64,000 nucleotides of DNA from Mycoplasmopsis bovis 8790 (GCF_005061465.1 NZ_LAUS01000007.1:124001-188000), one strand, 5' to 3'. Positions 33,631-46,341 are shown, counted from the stretch's first letter. The notes: generated from the sequence alone by a model not told the origin. Numbers and translations are program-made.

Positions 33631-35955
33631 ATGAATAAGCTAAATAAGTTAATTTTAAGCCCATTATATTTCACACCAATTTTTTCTGTTTCTGGAATTT
33701 TGCCAATAGTTAATGAAAAAGTTAAGCTAAACAAAAATAGCTCTATATCTATTGTGGAGAGTGATTATAATCAATTGATTAAAATGTACATACCTTATTA
33801 CAATAAATTAGGAGTGCGCGGAAGAGATAGAATCCCTATTGGCTACACAAACAGCAAGTACAATAAAGTTGGAATTGTGGAGGTAAGTGACTTTGATAGT
33901 AATTATTTACTTTCACAAAATGATCAGTTCCAATTCATAAAAACACATTCTGGCATATCAAGCAATGAAGGAGATTACAATAACCACGGCTTTGCAGTGA
34001 CATCAATAATTGGTACAGATTTTGGAATTAATCAAAACGCATCAATTTATTACACATCGTTAAATAATGTTGACACTGTTAATGCTGTCAAGAATTTATA
34101 TTATAAGTATGGCGTAAAACTCATAAATATGAGTTTAGGCCCAAAAAGTATTTTTGATGAAATTAACAGTAATATTGATGGATCAAATTCACATATTCCA
34201 GTCAAGCTATATGATAGTGTAGAAACTGAAAATGAAAAGTCTGTTAATGAAATTTATAAACAACGATACTTCTTTTATCTTTTGACAAAAGCTATTATAT
34301 ATTTTACATATGAAGACAATAAACAAATTTATGGTGCAAGCTATATCGAAAATAAATATAAAAAAATAGGCCAATTTGCACTTCAAAATGATATAAAAAT
34401 AATTCAATCAAGTGGAAATGATAATGATGAATTATCAAAAGACATGATTAGTAATGATTTTTTAAATAAACCAGAGTTTATAGAAAATGAAAAATTGTCA
34501 GCGAAAAAAATTTACGAAACATTTAAGTTATTTTTTAACTCTGTAATGAGTTTTGCAAGCAAATACTGACCAGACAAGAAGAGTCGAGAGTACAACATAA
34601 ATTTGGTTAACAGAATGCGGCTTGTTTTAGATAATGCTCTTGGTCACTTGAATTGAAAATTCAAGGATATGGATAACTGATTAAAAAACTTTAATTTCGC
34701 AGAATTTACAGATATAGAAATAAGAAAAAGGAAATTGTTTGATGCATTATCGAGTTGACAAAGTCTGCACTACCATGACGGAATTATTTCAGTTGGTGCT
34801 GTAAATTGAAAAAATGTGGCAACATCATTTAGTTCATATGCAAAAGATAAATATGGAGCCTACCCGCTTGTTTCTGCTTATGGAGATACCCTTGAAAATG
34901 ATAGAGAAGAACTAACAAAAAACAACTACTATAAGCTTAATTATCATAAAATTAAAAGTTATATAGACTCAAAAAAAGACACAGAAAATTTTAGAGAAAA
35001 GATGGCATACTTGTTTAATTTTAATGGAACCAGTAAATCAGCTCCACTAATAACGGGACTTATATCAAGACTTCAAGGGCAATTAGAGAAGGAACTATCT
35101 ATTGCTGATGTAAAACTGCTGCTTGCTAGTTCAGCGAACTATTCTTCTACAAAGGCTTCAAATTCCGATGATTTTGATTTTGATAAAATGACTTACAACT
35201 ATGAATATTGGAGATCAAATAGATCTAAAAATAAAACTGGGTTTGGTATTCCTAAGTATTTAAAAATGAAAAGTATATTTGAAGGCGGGGAAATCAAGAG
35301 AGTTCGTCCTCATGAGCTTGGCAAAGAATTTATAAAAAACAATACTGTAAAACAACTTTACTATAAAGAAAATCTTAGCGAAAATTGGAGATATTTAAAC
35401 TTAACGTTTGTTTGAAGACATAAACAATCTTTTTCAGAGTATTGAAAATTACACATTTTAGACAATAATCCGTATGTTAGTTGATTTAGAAACAAATGAC
35501 TGCCAGATTTATTAAATGCAATAAAACACAAAAAGTCACAAGATACTAGCTGAAATATTAAGAAAATTCCTTTTTATTCTATTGATGTAGAAGCAGGTAA
35601 GGTGAATTATATGATACATTACATCCGAATACCTGCTGGCCACATTTACAGCGCTGAACCTAACACAAGCGTGCAGCGTATCTTCGACTACAGACCATAT
35701 GATGTATCATCTGAGTATTATGACATATATTTAAAACACACTGAATTAGAAGAGTATTTAAAGCTCTACTGAGAATATATTATTTTCAAAAATAATGTTC
35801 TGGTAAGCGATAAGTATGATGACAACAGATCATATTATCACGCTACTCATCCATCATTGCAACCATATAAGAAATATATACCGCAAATAAAACAAAAATA
35901 CTGAGAACATCTCAAGGAGAACGTATGGCTAGTAAGTTACAGAGATTTACATTAA
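33631..35955 (+). CDS. Secreted subtilisin-like (S8) serine protease
   Basis: 774 residues. An N-terminal signal (about residues 6-26) without a lipobox Cys. S8 features: NNHGFAVTSIIGTDFGIN with the catalytic His119; KLINMSLGP; IIQSSGNDND with the oxyanion Asn; FNGTSKSAPLITGL with the catalytic Ser468. The first-site acid is unclear: KVGIVEVSDFD has Glu where Asp is usual, with Asp87 and Asp89 nearby. The 250-residue C-terminal part is rich in Trp written TGA. The last 31 bases overlap the next lipoprotein gene, so protease and lipoprotein are translated together. Related to the genes at 38765 (decayed) and 48124. The substrate is unknown; immunoglobulin cleavage is known for another mycoplasma S8 family. 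Confidence 0.87.
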
Positions 35956-37349
35956 ACAAAAATGCCAATATTGCTTCCTGCCTTGGCGGGATAACCATAC
36001 CAGTGTACTTGTCAATATCAACTGTATCATGTGGCGAGTATTATATTAGCTCTACTGAAGAAAGTTTTGAAAGTCAATTTAAATTGTTTGATTTTAAATT
36101 GTATGAGAAAAAGATTCTACAGACTTTAAAATCTACTAATACTATAGAAATATTGGGCAAAAAATACGATTCATTTAATACCGATTCTGAATTTAAAGAT
36201 AGATTTAAAGAGGTTTTTTACAACTTTGTTAAGTTAATTAATAATTTTACATATGCTGCAAATCAAGAAATTCCAGGGATAGAAAATGAATATATTTCAT
36301 ACCTGATTTACACAATAAACTTATATGATTCGTTTTATTCAAAAGAAATTGATAATTCAAAAGTTGTTAAGGAATACAATCCAAAGCTTACATATACAGC
36401 CTTAACTCCCGGTAGCATTATATACTTTAGCGGTTTTAAATATATGAAGCAACTTTGAGATGAAGAAATTAAAAACGATTTGCCTAACTTAAAAAACAGC
36501 AGTTTTAAGAATTTATCAGCTTTTCTCTCAAAATATGTCTATGATAATTCAGTTAAACTTGAATCGTTTGTAAAGCGCGAAAAATCTACGAGGCCACGTA
36601 CAGAAGTCAATACTAGCCACAAAAAATACCATGAAATTTATGACTTTTTTCCAATAAATTATGTGCCAGAAAGAGTAGTATATATTGAAGAACATAAGTA
36701 TGCTAAAAAATTACCTGAAAACAATAATGCTGCGTTAATAAATAACCATAGAAAATTTGGTATTTTTGATGTAAAAAAAGAATCGCTTATTATTGATTCG
36801 AAAAAAGTGAATGCGTTGACATTCAAATTTAACAAACTTTATAACTTAAATGATATTAGTGTAACTGCACACTATAACAAAAATGAATCAGGTAATTTGC
36901 TTAACTTTATAGACATTAATTTTGCCTATAGACCTAAATTAATGAGCTTTAAGGAATTTTTTGATTTTGTAAAGAAAATAAAATTTAAAAAAAGTAATCT
37001 TTTAGAAAGTGAAATTGGAACATTTTATGTAGACTTAGATAAAATACTACAACCTGTTGACAAAATATCAGCCGAAAAGTTTAGTGTTTTCAATATAAAC
37101 ACTTATGATTTTGGCAAATTTACACGTGGGAATTTGGATAGCACTGCTACTGGGAATTATGGTAGCCAAAACAACAGTAAATATGAAAAAAATGTCTTTT
37201 TAGATTACATCAACTTGCTGAAACTAGATTCTAAGTCAAAAAACACCGAGTTGTTTATAACTCCTGAGAGCTGAAACATAAATGATATTCATAAAAAAGA
37301 TTGAGAACAATTGCTGCCTAATATATTAAAAAGTTTAGAAAAGTCTTAA
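35925..37349 (+). CDS. Lipoprotein paired with S8 protease, copy 1
   Basis: 474 residues with the signal peptide ending in an apparent lipobox STVSC (Cys about residue 36). It starts inside the last codons of the protease gene with AAGGAG before the ATG. Paralogues are at 39226 and 50399. Blocks shared by all three: KVVKEYNPKLTYTALT, NHRKFGIFDVKKE, KKVNALTFKFNKLYN, FAYRPKLMSFKEFF, DLDKIL and a C-terminal TELFITPESW. No known domain. The constant pairing suggests that it binds or presents the protease or its target at the surface; this is inference. Confidence 0.85.
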
Positions 37350-37669
37350 CCATAGTTTTTTACAATAACTATAAAACATTACTTTAGTTATATCCCTGTT
37401 TTATAGACCTTTTGGCATTATGTAATATGCAAAAATTGAGCTTTGCTCGATTTTTTGACTGTTGTTTTGCTGTTTTTTAAACATAAACTGATCAGTGTTT
37501 GCTTCTACTAAAACTAGAATTAATATTTGTCTGTTACTTGAATTATAATAATTAAAAGTTTCCCAAAAAATTAACTATATAAGATTTTTTCAATGAGCTC
37601 TATACTCTTTTTAGGGAGCTCAGTTTCATACTAAATGTCATTTTATATGGCATTTGTATTTTTTTTATA
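37350..37669. other. Intergenic stretch with two hairpins and an 11-base word
   Basis: 320 bases with no gene. It contains the word CTGTTTTATAG (37396-37406) and an inverted repeat TGAGCTC / GAGCTCA (37594-37622). There is also a terminator-like AAATGTCA / TGGCATTT stem with T8 at 37633-37663, just before the transposase remnant. Confidence 0.5.
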
Positions 37670-38215
37670 TTACTTAAATATTTTCTTTACATCGCGATAG
37701 ATTTTAGTCTCTAAAATTTTTGAGTCAGCAAATTTATTCTTTATTCTGTTTCCATTATAAGAGTTAGCATATTCAAAAACTCATCACCATAAACACTGTA
37801 GTCATTATGTTGTCAAACAGTTTCTAAATCAAATGCATTTTTATAAAAATCGTTAACAAGCTCTATTTCTCATCTTTGCTTGTATAAATTCAACGCATCT
37901 TCACAAGTGATATCTTGATCTGAAACATATGCAATTGTTCCGAATTTGTGCTTAATTTTTTCATATATTACAATTGAAAATTTTTTATTTGACATAAAGT
38001 CTTGTTCTTCTTTTGATGCTCGCTTTAAATTCCTAAAAGCATAGTAATAAAGACCATTGTAAAATGTCTTCTTGCATCAGGTCGGTTCATCCTTGCTGTT
38101 TACTTTATCTTTTATATTGTATGCATCAATTTCTTCTAAAAGTTTTAATGATCTCTTAAGTGGATGTATAAAACCAACATTAGATATTAAAGCACTGCTA
38201 TTTATGCCTGTTTTT
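37670..38215 (-). pseudogene. C-terminal remnant of an IS1634/IS4-type transposase
   Basis: Minus-strand reading gives GTIAYVSDQDITCEDALNLY, KQRWEIELVNDFYKNAFDLE and GDEFLN, the C-terminal YREK-like region (Y, R, E spaced as in IS4 relatives). A single-base frameshift near 37765 (LIMETE, then stop) is bridged in the next frame by NRIKNKFADSKILETKIYRD and VKKIFK, ending at 37670. The N-terminal half, including the first catalytic Asp, is missing. No inverted repeats found. Decayed insertion sequence at the point where the duplicated protease locus begins. Confidence 0.75.
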
Positions 38216-38389
38216 TACAAAAAGTCAGGAAAACTTTAGTAACATTCACACAATTTCCTGCGTAAGGTAGCGACAAATTACATCTCTAGTTGTTACATTA
38301 AAAGTAATCAAAATAGAGACTTTTTGCTATTTTTTTAGCTTTGATTTGTATAAAAAATCATTTAATGAATTTAATTTACTATTATTGTT

Positions 38390-38700
38390 TTTTTAGCATT
38401 CCTTCAATTGCAATTTTGTTGTTTTCATCAATTTTGTTAACTCTATTTTGAATAAATTCAAGCATCTTAGAATAGTCTTTTCAAATTCATTTTATTAATG
38501 ATAAGCCATTATTTTTTAAGTTTAAGTTCAGGACTTTCAACTGACATAAATGATTCATTAAATACTTCATCTAATTTATTATTTGTCATTCTTGAATTTA
38601 TTGAACGAAGTAAAGCAATAGCATATATAGGAAACTTTTAATTAATTCTATTGTTTTTTCTTTATCGGTTTTAGTTCCCAATAGCTATTATTGGAATATG
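38390..38700 (-). pseudogene. Degenerate coding remnant of unknown origin
   Basis: Fragments in several minus-strand frames look coding (IYAIALLRSINSRMTNNKLD, then EVFNESFMSVESPEL; later FIQNRVNKIDENNKIAIEGM) but are broken by frameshifts and a TAA. They do not read as the transposase. I cannot name the parent gene. Confidence 0.4.
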
Positions 38701-38764
38701 AAGATAACCCCCTTCCACTCATATATTTTCATACTTATTAACAATATTATAATTATGTAGTTCA

Positions 38765-39257
38765 ATGAATAAGTTGAATAAGTTAATTTTAAGCCCAATA
38801 TACCTCACCCAATTTTTTTCCGTTTCTGGGCTTTTGAAAATTGTTGATGATAAAGTTAAGCTAAACAAAGATAGCTCTATATCTATTGATGAAAGTGATT
38901 ATAAGCAATTAATTAGAATGTATGCCCTCACTATAATAAACTAGGGGTCATGGTAGAGACAGAGGACCTACTAATTACTCACTTAGCAAGTATAATAAAA
39001 TTTGAATTGTGGAAGTAAGTGATTTTGATAGCGATTATTTTCTTTCTCAAAATGATCAGTTTCAACTTATAAAAGCACTTTGCGGCAACCTAATAATGAA
39101 AATGTATATAATGGCTATGAAATGTAATGAACATATTGCCGCGCGACACATATATCTTTGCTACCATATAAAAAATACATGCTGCAAATTAAGCAAAAAT
39201 ACTGAGAACATCTTAAGGAGAATGTATGGCTAGAAAGTTACAGAGATTTGCACTAAG
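38765..39257 (+). pseudogene. Decayed S8 protease gene (internal deletion)
   Basis: Begins like the protease at 33631 (MNKLNKLILSPIYLTQFFSV) and ends like it (YKKYMLQIKQKYWEHLKENV, WLESYRDLH), but only about 490 of 2325 bases remain. A frameshift occurs around residue 58 (MYALTIIN, then stop) and the middle, with the catalytic His and Ser, has been lost by a deletion joining near 39140. The TATAAT at 38748 and the overlap into the next lipoprotein gene are kept. Confidence 0.85.
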
Positions 39258-40653
39258 TAAAAAAACCAATGCTGGCTCCTGTCTTGGTGCAATTTTTATG
39301 CCAATTTTTTCTTCTATACTAACTGTGTCTTGTGATGTGTACTATAATACTGATACAGAAAGAAATTTTGAGGAAAAGTTTAAATTCTTTGACTTTAAAT
39401 TGTATGAAGGAAAAATTAATCAAATTCTAGGATGAACTGGAACCTTAGAGAGATTAAGCAATAAATATAAAGGATTTGATGCAGATCCTGAATTCAAGAA
39501 AAGATTTAAAGATGTTTTTTACAATTTTGTTAAATTAATTAATAGTTTTACTTATGCAGCAAATAAGGAATATCCAAATATTGAAAATGAATACCTTTCA
39601 TACCTGATTTACACAATAGGATCTTATGACTCGTTTTATTCAAATAAAATTCAAAATTCTAAAGTTGTGAAGGAATATAATTCAAAACTAACATATACAG
39701 CTTTAACTCCATGAAATATTAGATATTTTAGTGGGCTTAAATATATGAATCATCTTTGGAACAACAAGTTTAAAAATGATTCAACTAATTTAAAAAGAAG
39801 TGAATTTAAGAATTTATCGGCTTTTTTATCAAAAGATGTTTACGAAAATTCAGTTAAACTTATATCTTTTGCAAACCGAGAGAGAGCCACAAGACCTTCT
39901 GAATATGCAAATGACAACAATGAAGAAACATATAAAACTTATGACATCCTCCCAAGAAATTATGATCCGTGAAATTTTTATATTGAGAATTATAAATATG
40001 CTAAGGATTTGCCTAAAATTAACAACACTGTACTAATAAATAATCACAGAAAATTTGGCATTTTTGACATTAAAAAAGAAGCGCTTATTATTAATTCTAA
40101 AAAAATAAACGCATTGACATTTAAGTTTAACAAACTTTATAATTTTGATGATATTAGTGTAATGGCCACTTTAAACAAAAATGAATCTGGTGATTTACTT
40201 AACTATATAGACATTGATTTTGCTTACAGGCCTAAATTAATGAGTTTTAGGGAGTTTTTTGAATTTGTAAAGAAAATAAAATTTAATAAAAGAAATCTTT
40301 CGGAAAGTGAAATTAGAACAGGCTATATAGATCTAGACAAATTGCTAGAACCTGTAAACAAATTAATGCCAAACAAGTTTAATGTTTTTAAAATAAACAC
40401 TTTCGATTTTGGTAAATCTGCTTTTGGCAATAAATTAAGCACTGCTAAAGGAGATTACGGCCAACGAAACAATGGCAAATATGACAAAAATATTTTTTTA
40501 GATTACATCAATTTGTTTAAATTAGATCCTAATACAAACAACACTGAATTGTTTATAACACCTGATAGCTGAGATATAAATGAAATTTCTAAAAAAGATT
40601 GAGATGAAATGTTACCCAATATATTAAAAAGTCTAGAAAGCTTTTTGTCGTAG
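39226..40653 (+). CDS. Lipoprotein paired with S8 protease, copy 2 (partner decayed)
   Basis: 475 residues; closest to the copy at 35925. The signal ends LTVSC. The frame is open throughout with TGA as Trp (39433, 39712, 39967, 40570), so the protein should still be made although its protease neighbour is a remnant. AAGGAG lies before the ATG. The C-terminal part (NHRKFGIFDIKKEALIIN to TELFITPDSW) is highly similar to copy 1; the middle (SEYANDNNEETYKTYD) varies. Confidence 0.85.
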
Positions 40654-40769
40654 ATTTAAACTATAGTGATAAAACTTATTAATTGACTAATAAGCTTGTT
40701 TTATAGGGCTTTTGTGACTATATGAATAAAAAAAGTTTAGCAATGCTCAATTTTTTGTTTATAAATATA

Positions 40770-42200
40770 TTAAGATTTTTTAAATGAAAATTGATCTGTG
40801 CCAGTTTCTACAGAAACGGGGATTAAAATCTCTTTATTGTTGCTGTTTGTATGATCTTTTAAATCGCCAACGCCTTGCGCAAAAATTGGTAACTTAATAT
40901 TAAATGAAAGTCTTAGCTTATCACTATCATTATTTATTAATTCTAGTTTTAAGTCAAATATTGATTCAGAACCAATTCAGGTGAAAAAAGGGTATAGAAG
41001 AAAATTATTACTTAATGAAGCTAAATCACGAACCTTAATTGATTGATTAAAGCCGTCTTTGTATGTATTGGAATTGTCAGATATAAAAACATTGAGCTCA
41101 CTTATAATTCTTTGCTTTAAGAAATCAGCCCTATTTTTATCAATATCTTTTAAAATATTTTGACCTGTTTTTATGCTTTCTTTTGTTATTTTGGAAAGAA
41201 TGCCTTTAATAACATGAAGGTTTTTAAATGACATTGGAGTTAAGGAAAAACCTATTACATTGTTAGCTGGATTTTTCAAATCAGCCTTTTTAAAACCAGC
41301 AAAAGAAAAAGTCTTGGTAATTATTGGCTCAGCATTATTCTTCTCTGGATTGTTTTTGATTTCAACTTCCAATTGCAATGTTCCTGCACTGTCATCATAT
41401 CCAGCAGCAATTATTTTGTCAATATATTCTTCTCTTAAGCTTTCATTATATTTGAATAAAGCTTCCTTAGTGCCTGGTCCAAATGGGATTGTTTCACTGC
41501 TAAAATATTTTCCATTTGCATTTAGTAACGATTCATAATTTATTGTGTTGTTGTTATTAACAATATCACTATATGTTTCTTTATTGTCAATATAAAGTAG
41601 CATTCTAGCAATTAAAGATGGGTAGAGATTCTTTATTCCTTCATCAGGCTCTTTAGCACTAATATAGTCTTCCTTCTTATTATTATTGTTTATTATTTGT
41701 TCAGCTTTTTTAAATCCTTGTACTGTGAAGACAAAATCCTTAGTAACATTTTGCTTTGTAAAGCTAATTGTAAGATTAATTAGCAAGCCATTATCAAAAT
41801 CGTATTTCACAAATTCAGGTTTTATTTTTAATGCATAGTTATCTATTAATTGCTTGTCAAAAACGTCCTTAAAAAAGGTGTTTTCGCTTTTTTGTATTTC
41901 AGCAAAAGCAGTTTTTGGATCATACTTTTTATATGAATAATTTGTTATTTTTAAATTTTTATTTAATGATTCTACATCGCTAAAATCAACGTTTTTAGTA
42001 TTTGTGTTTTCGTTATTGTCAGGCTCAGTGCGTTCAACATCTGGTCTCCTTGGTTCAATTGTCTCTGATGGAGCAATAGGTTTTGTTGTAGGCGGTTCCT
42101 GATTATTTATATTGTTGTTTTCTTCATTATTGCACTTAGCAGCTATAGTAATACTCAATAACGGAATAGTAGATAATAAAATATTTTTCCTTTTCTTCAT
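40770..42200 (-). CDS. Lipoprotein with P/E/N-rich linker, unknown function
   Basis: 476 residues. MKKRKNILLSTIPLLSITIA then AKC gives a clear lipobox at about residue 23. It is followed by a low-complexity linker (NNEENNNINNQEPPTT and further Pro/Glu/Asn) of about 60 residues. Two related halves may be present: each has a stretch ending in KAFSF- or FVF-like strands plus GFKKA (TVQGFKKAEQ, FAGFKKADL). GAGGTTTATT precedes the ATG. The start upstream at 42308 would precede the signal peptide and is not preferred. No function assigned. Confidence 0.8.
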
Positions 42201-42418
42201 AATAAACCTCTGACAGAATAATTTTATCTTTTTATATGGAATAATAAAAAATAATTCAGTACTCTGAACCAATAATCCTGTTTTAAAGGTTTTTTTGGAA
42301 TTATTCAATTAAGTTGATAATGTTGCATAATTGCTATGGCCTTCAGCTTTGTTGCTACAAAATTATTTATTTTTAATAAATAATATGGCTTGATGCTTTC
42401 TCTAATTTGCTAATAAAA

Positions 42419-42424
42419 TATAAT
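42419..42424 (+). promoter_or_regulatory. -10 box of dnaE
   Basis: TATAAT 6 bases before the dnaE ATG (42431); no ribosome binding site. Confidence 0.55.
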
Positions 42425-42430
42425 AATCAT

Positions 42431-45364
42431 ATGAATGAATTTATAGATTTATACAACACAACTGAATATTCATTTTTAGAATCATTAATCAAAGTTAAAG
42501 ACCTAGTTAGATTATCGAAAGAAAATGGCAAAAAGGCCGTTGTTTTAAGTGACCATAACAATATGTTTGCATTGGGTGAATTTTTAAAGCAATGCAATAT
42601 TTATGACATTAAGCCAATAATTGGAATTGATCTAGATGTTGAGGATTCTAGATTCATTTTGCTTGCTAAAAACTATGATGGGTTTAAATTAATTAATTCC
42701 TTGATTTTAAAAAAATCAAGTCAAGAAATAACTATAGATGATGTAGTTAATGACAATATTTTTATAATTGATCACCCTTCAAATGGATTATATGCAAAAA
42801 ATGAGCACCACAAACTTAGCGATAATAAAAATTACTATATTTCTTCTCCTGATTCATCATTACCTAACTCAATTTATGTAAAAGAAAACAGACTTATTGA
42901 TATAGAAGATAATGAAACACTAAACATTGTTTTGAAATTAGGAAACAACAAAGAAGCTAATTATAATTTCAATTACTTTGATGACTATACAACTGATCCT
43001 GTTTTTTTAGACAGAATAAATTTTATTGTTGACAACTGTAACGTTGTTTTTCCAAAAAAGGAACTCAAATTAGCATCTTTTTGCAAAACTGATGATGAAA
43101 ATTATGAACTTTTTATTAACAAAATAAAGCAAGGTCTTCTAAAGCACAAAAAGGCTTTATCACCCTATAAAACAGTGATTAATGACAGAATAAATTATGA
43201 ATGTTCTGTAATTAAAGAGCTAGGTTTTGTAAACTATTTTCTAATAATATCAGATATGATTGAGTATGCTGATGCTAATGGCATTTCTATAGGCCCAGGT
43301 AGAGGAAGTGCATCTGGCTCACTAATTAGTTTTCTGCTTGGAATTACAAAAATAAATCCATTAAAGTACAATCTTTTATTCGAAAGATTTTTAAACGTTG
43401 ATAAAGTATCATGACCTGATATTGACATTGATATTCAAGATGATAGACGTGATGAAATTTTTACATATTTACAAAGTAAATATGGTCATAATAGAGTAGC
43501 TGTTATTTCAACTTTTCAAACAATGGGAGTTAAACAAGCTATACGTGATGTAGGTAGAATGCTTGATGTTCCGCTTGCTGATATTAACAGAATAAGTAAA
43601 TCTATAAATACATTTGCAAATTATTCATCAATAGAAGAGGAATTCGCAAAAAACCTTGCCTTTAATAAAGAAGTTTCATTAATTAAAGAGCACGAAAAAT
43701 TTGTAAATCATGTTTCTAAGCTCCAAGGTCTTCCACGTCAATATGGAATTCATGCTGCAGGATTAATAATTTCTGATAAAGACTTAACTGAATATGTTCC
43801 AGTATTTGAAAATACAAACTCATTCTTACAAGTTCAAGTCCCAATGGAATTTGTTGAAGACTTTGGCTTATTAAAAATTGATCTATTGGGGCTTAAGACT
43901 CTAACAGAAATTAAGCATATTGAAAAAAGAATTAGCAAGAACAAACTTTTTGACGAATTAGTCTATGAAAATGACCTAGAATTACAAGACCCTATGGCCA
44001 TAAATCTGCTTAATAATGGCAATACTGAAGGCCTTTTTCAAATAGAATCTTCAGGCATGAAAAACACAATCAAAAAAGTTGGCATTCAAAACTTTGAAGA
44101 TCTTTTTGCTATTATTTCACTTTATCGTCCTGGACCTAAAGAATATATAAAAGATTATGCAAATAATAGAAAAAATCCTAGCTTAATTGAAAAAATAGAT
44201 CCAGCTTATGATGAAATTGTGGCTCCTACACATGGAATTATTATTTACCAAGAGCAGATAATGGAAATAGCTCAAGCGGTTGCCAAAATGTCATTTGCTC
44301 AAGCTGATTTATTAAGGCGTGCAATAAGTAAGAAAAATGAGACTGAACTTCATAAATATAGAAACACATTTTTCCAAGGCGGACTAAAAAATAACTTTAG
44401 TTTAGAATCTCTTGAAAAGATCTATGACAAAATTGAAAAGTTTGCTCAATATGGCTTCAATAAATCACATGCCGTGTCATATGCATACTTAACAATGAAA
44501 ATGGCTTACTATAAAGCAAGATATCCACAAGTTTACTTTAGTGCCTTAATTTCAAACTCATATGGTGACCAAGCTAAAATTGCTTCGTTTGTTAATGAGT
44601 TAAAAAATATGAATTTTAGTGTATATTCTCCAAATATTACTCACTTTACCAATTCGGCTATAGTGGATAATGGCGATATTTACCTTCCTTTTAACATGAT
44701 TAAAGGTTTAGGAACTGAAAGTATTAGAAAAATTGCTTTAGACATAAAAGAAAATGGTCAATACAAAGACTTATCTCTTTTTGAAATATTACTACGCCTA
44801 AGATTTGCTGGCTTAAAAAATTCAATAATAAATACACTTATAAGAGCAAATGTTTTTCGAGACTTTGGCTTTCAGGATTATATTTCAGGCGTGGATTTGC
44901 TTATGCAAGAAGAATATAATCTACTTAGCAAGGGAGCAACTTCATTTAAAGAAATATCACATAATTTGGACTTTGAAGGCTATAAACAAGCCTCAGAGAA
45001 CATAGAGATGCAGTCTATGTTTAATCTAGAAGAAGAATCGCGAAATGAGATAGAACTGCTGGGAGGCGTCTATAATGCCTATAAAACAGTGCAATACGAA
45101 AAAAAATACAAATACAGATTAGCTGATTTACTAAAAATACAGGGCAATTATAGTGTTGCCATTGAAATTGTTGTTAAAAAAGAACCTAAAGATAAGCCAT
45201 ATGTAATTTTAGAAGTATGTGACAGAAGTTTAAATTACACATTTTTTGTTAATAAAAATAATTTATCAAAATATAGACCACTTAATAAAGGCGACATAGT
45301 TGAAGCTCATATTCGCTCAAATGGTAATAAAATGTATCTAGATTCGTGACAAGGAATTGAATAA
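42431..45364 (+). CDS. dnaE: DNA polymerase III subunit alpha (DnaE type)
   Basis: 977 residues. It polymerises DNA; in mollicutes DnaE works beside PolC. N-terminal PHP domain (EYSFLESLIKVKDLVRLSKE, VLSDHNNMFAL). The palm has GPGRGSASGSLISF and the catalytic DIDIDIQDDRRDE, with Trp (TGA) just before it. Later QYGIHAAGLIIS, SLYRPGPKEYIKDYANNRK, GIIIYQEQIMEIAQ and YGFNKSHAVSYA are all typical of C-family polymerases. Length is that of a short DnaE. Two copies of the 11-base word lie inside (43165, 45079). The stop lies directly before the exonuclease start, so they form an operon. Confidence 0.95.
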
Positions 45365-45365
45365 T

Positions 45366-46283
45366 ATGAATAGCGATAATAATCTTATGTTACTAGTCGA
45401 TGGTAACTTTCTAGTTTTCCAGTCTTTCTATGCATCATACAACAAATATAATCCAAATAGTGTTCTAGTAGCCAAAGATGGCACAACTACTAATGGAGTA
45501 CATGTGTTTTTTCAAACTTTATTTAAGCTAATGAAGCTTTATAATCCGACTCATATGTTTATCGCTTTTGATGCTAAAGGTAAAACTAAGAGACATGAAG
45601 AGTATGATAACTATAAAGCTGGCAGGGAAAAAGCACCGGAAATAATATTTGAGCAATTTGACCTTACTAAAAAAATTCTTAGTGCAATGAACATAAAATG
45701 ATTTGAAAAAGTTGGCTATGAAGCTGATGACTTAATAGCAACAATAGCAAAACACAATAATCAATTTAAAAACTACATTTATTCTAAAGATAAGGACTTA
45801 CTTCAATTGGTTAATGAGAATAACAGTATCATAAAAGTTGTTAGAAATCCAGGAAATTTTACTGAATATAGTCTAGAAACAATAAATGAATTTGTTGACA
45901 TATATGGCATTAATCCTAATCAAATTCCTGATTATAAAGGACTAGCTGGTGATACATCCGATAGACTAAAGGGAGTAGCTGGTATTGGGCCTAAAAAGGC
46001 TGTGAGCTTGCTTAATGAATTTGGATCTTTGGAAGCTATTTATGAGAACATTGGCAAAATTAGTGGCAAAACTAAGGAATACTTAGAAAATGACTATGAA
46101 TCAGCTCACTTTTGCAAAAAATTAGCTATTTTAAACTCTGATGTTGAGATGAATACTGACATTAATAGCTATAAAATAGCGCTAAATAAAAATGAAGCAG
46201 AAGAAATATTGAGCGAATTTGGCTTTTATAATGTTTTAGATACATACATTAATGTATTTTTACCCAAATACAAGTCTGCCTAA
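45366..46283 (+). CDS. Stand-alone 5'-3' exonuclease (PolA N-terminal type)
   Basis: 305 residues. It removes RNA primers and flaps. The product equals only the 5'-nuclease domain of DNA polymerase I: LLVDGNFLVFQSFYAS with the first metal Asp, MFIAFDAKGKTKRHEEYDNYKAG, GYEADDLIATIAK, YSKDKDLLQL and the helix-hairpin-helix part GDTSDRLKGVAGIGPKKAVS. No polymerase domain follows, as usual in mollicutes. TGA at 45699 is Trp. AAGGAATTG lies upstream. Operon with dnaE. Confidence 0.95.
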
Positions 46284-46285
46284 AC

Positions 46286-46296
46286 CTATAAAACAG
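46286..46296 (+). repeat. Recurring 11-base word CTATAAAACAG (one of twelve)
   Basis: Exact copies found by eye. As CTATAAAACAG at 18376, 24799, 43165, 45079, 46286, 59129, 60846; as CTGTTTTATAG at 5825, 7196, 13659, 32824, 37396 (first base given). The copy at 60846 may be a duplicate of 59129. Near copies with one change lie at 12496, 20170, 30394, 37353, 40695 and 63962. Placement is mixed, between and within genes. Function unknown. Confidence 0.75.
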
Positions 46297-46305
46297 ACTT
46301 ATAAA

Positions 46306-46341
46306 TAAAACACCGCATTGAAATAATTTGCGATGTTTTTT
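46306..46341 (+). terminator. Terminator of the dnaE-exonuclease operon
   Basis: AAAACA-CGCA / TGCG-TGTTTTTT stem with one mismatch and a 12-base loop. Confidence 0.65.

Noticed and set aside
33631-37349. Direct assignment as the MIB-MIP immunoglobulin-cleaving system
   Set aside because: The lipoprotein partner is much smaller than MIB and I see no MIB signature; only the S8 class is shared.
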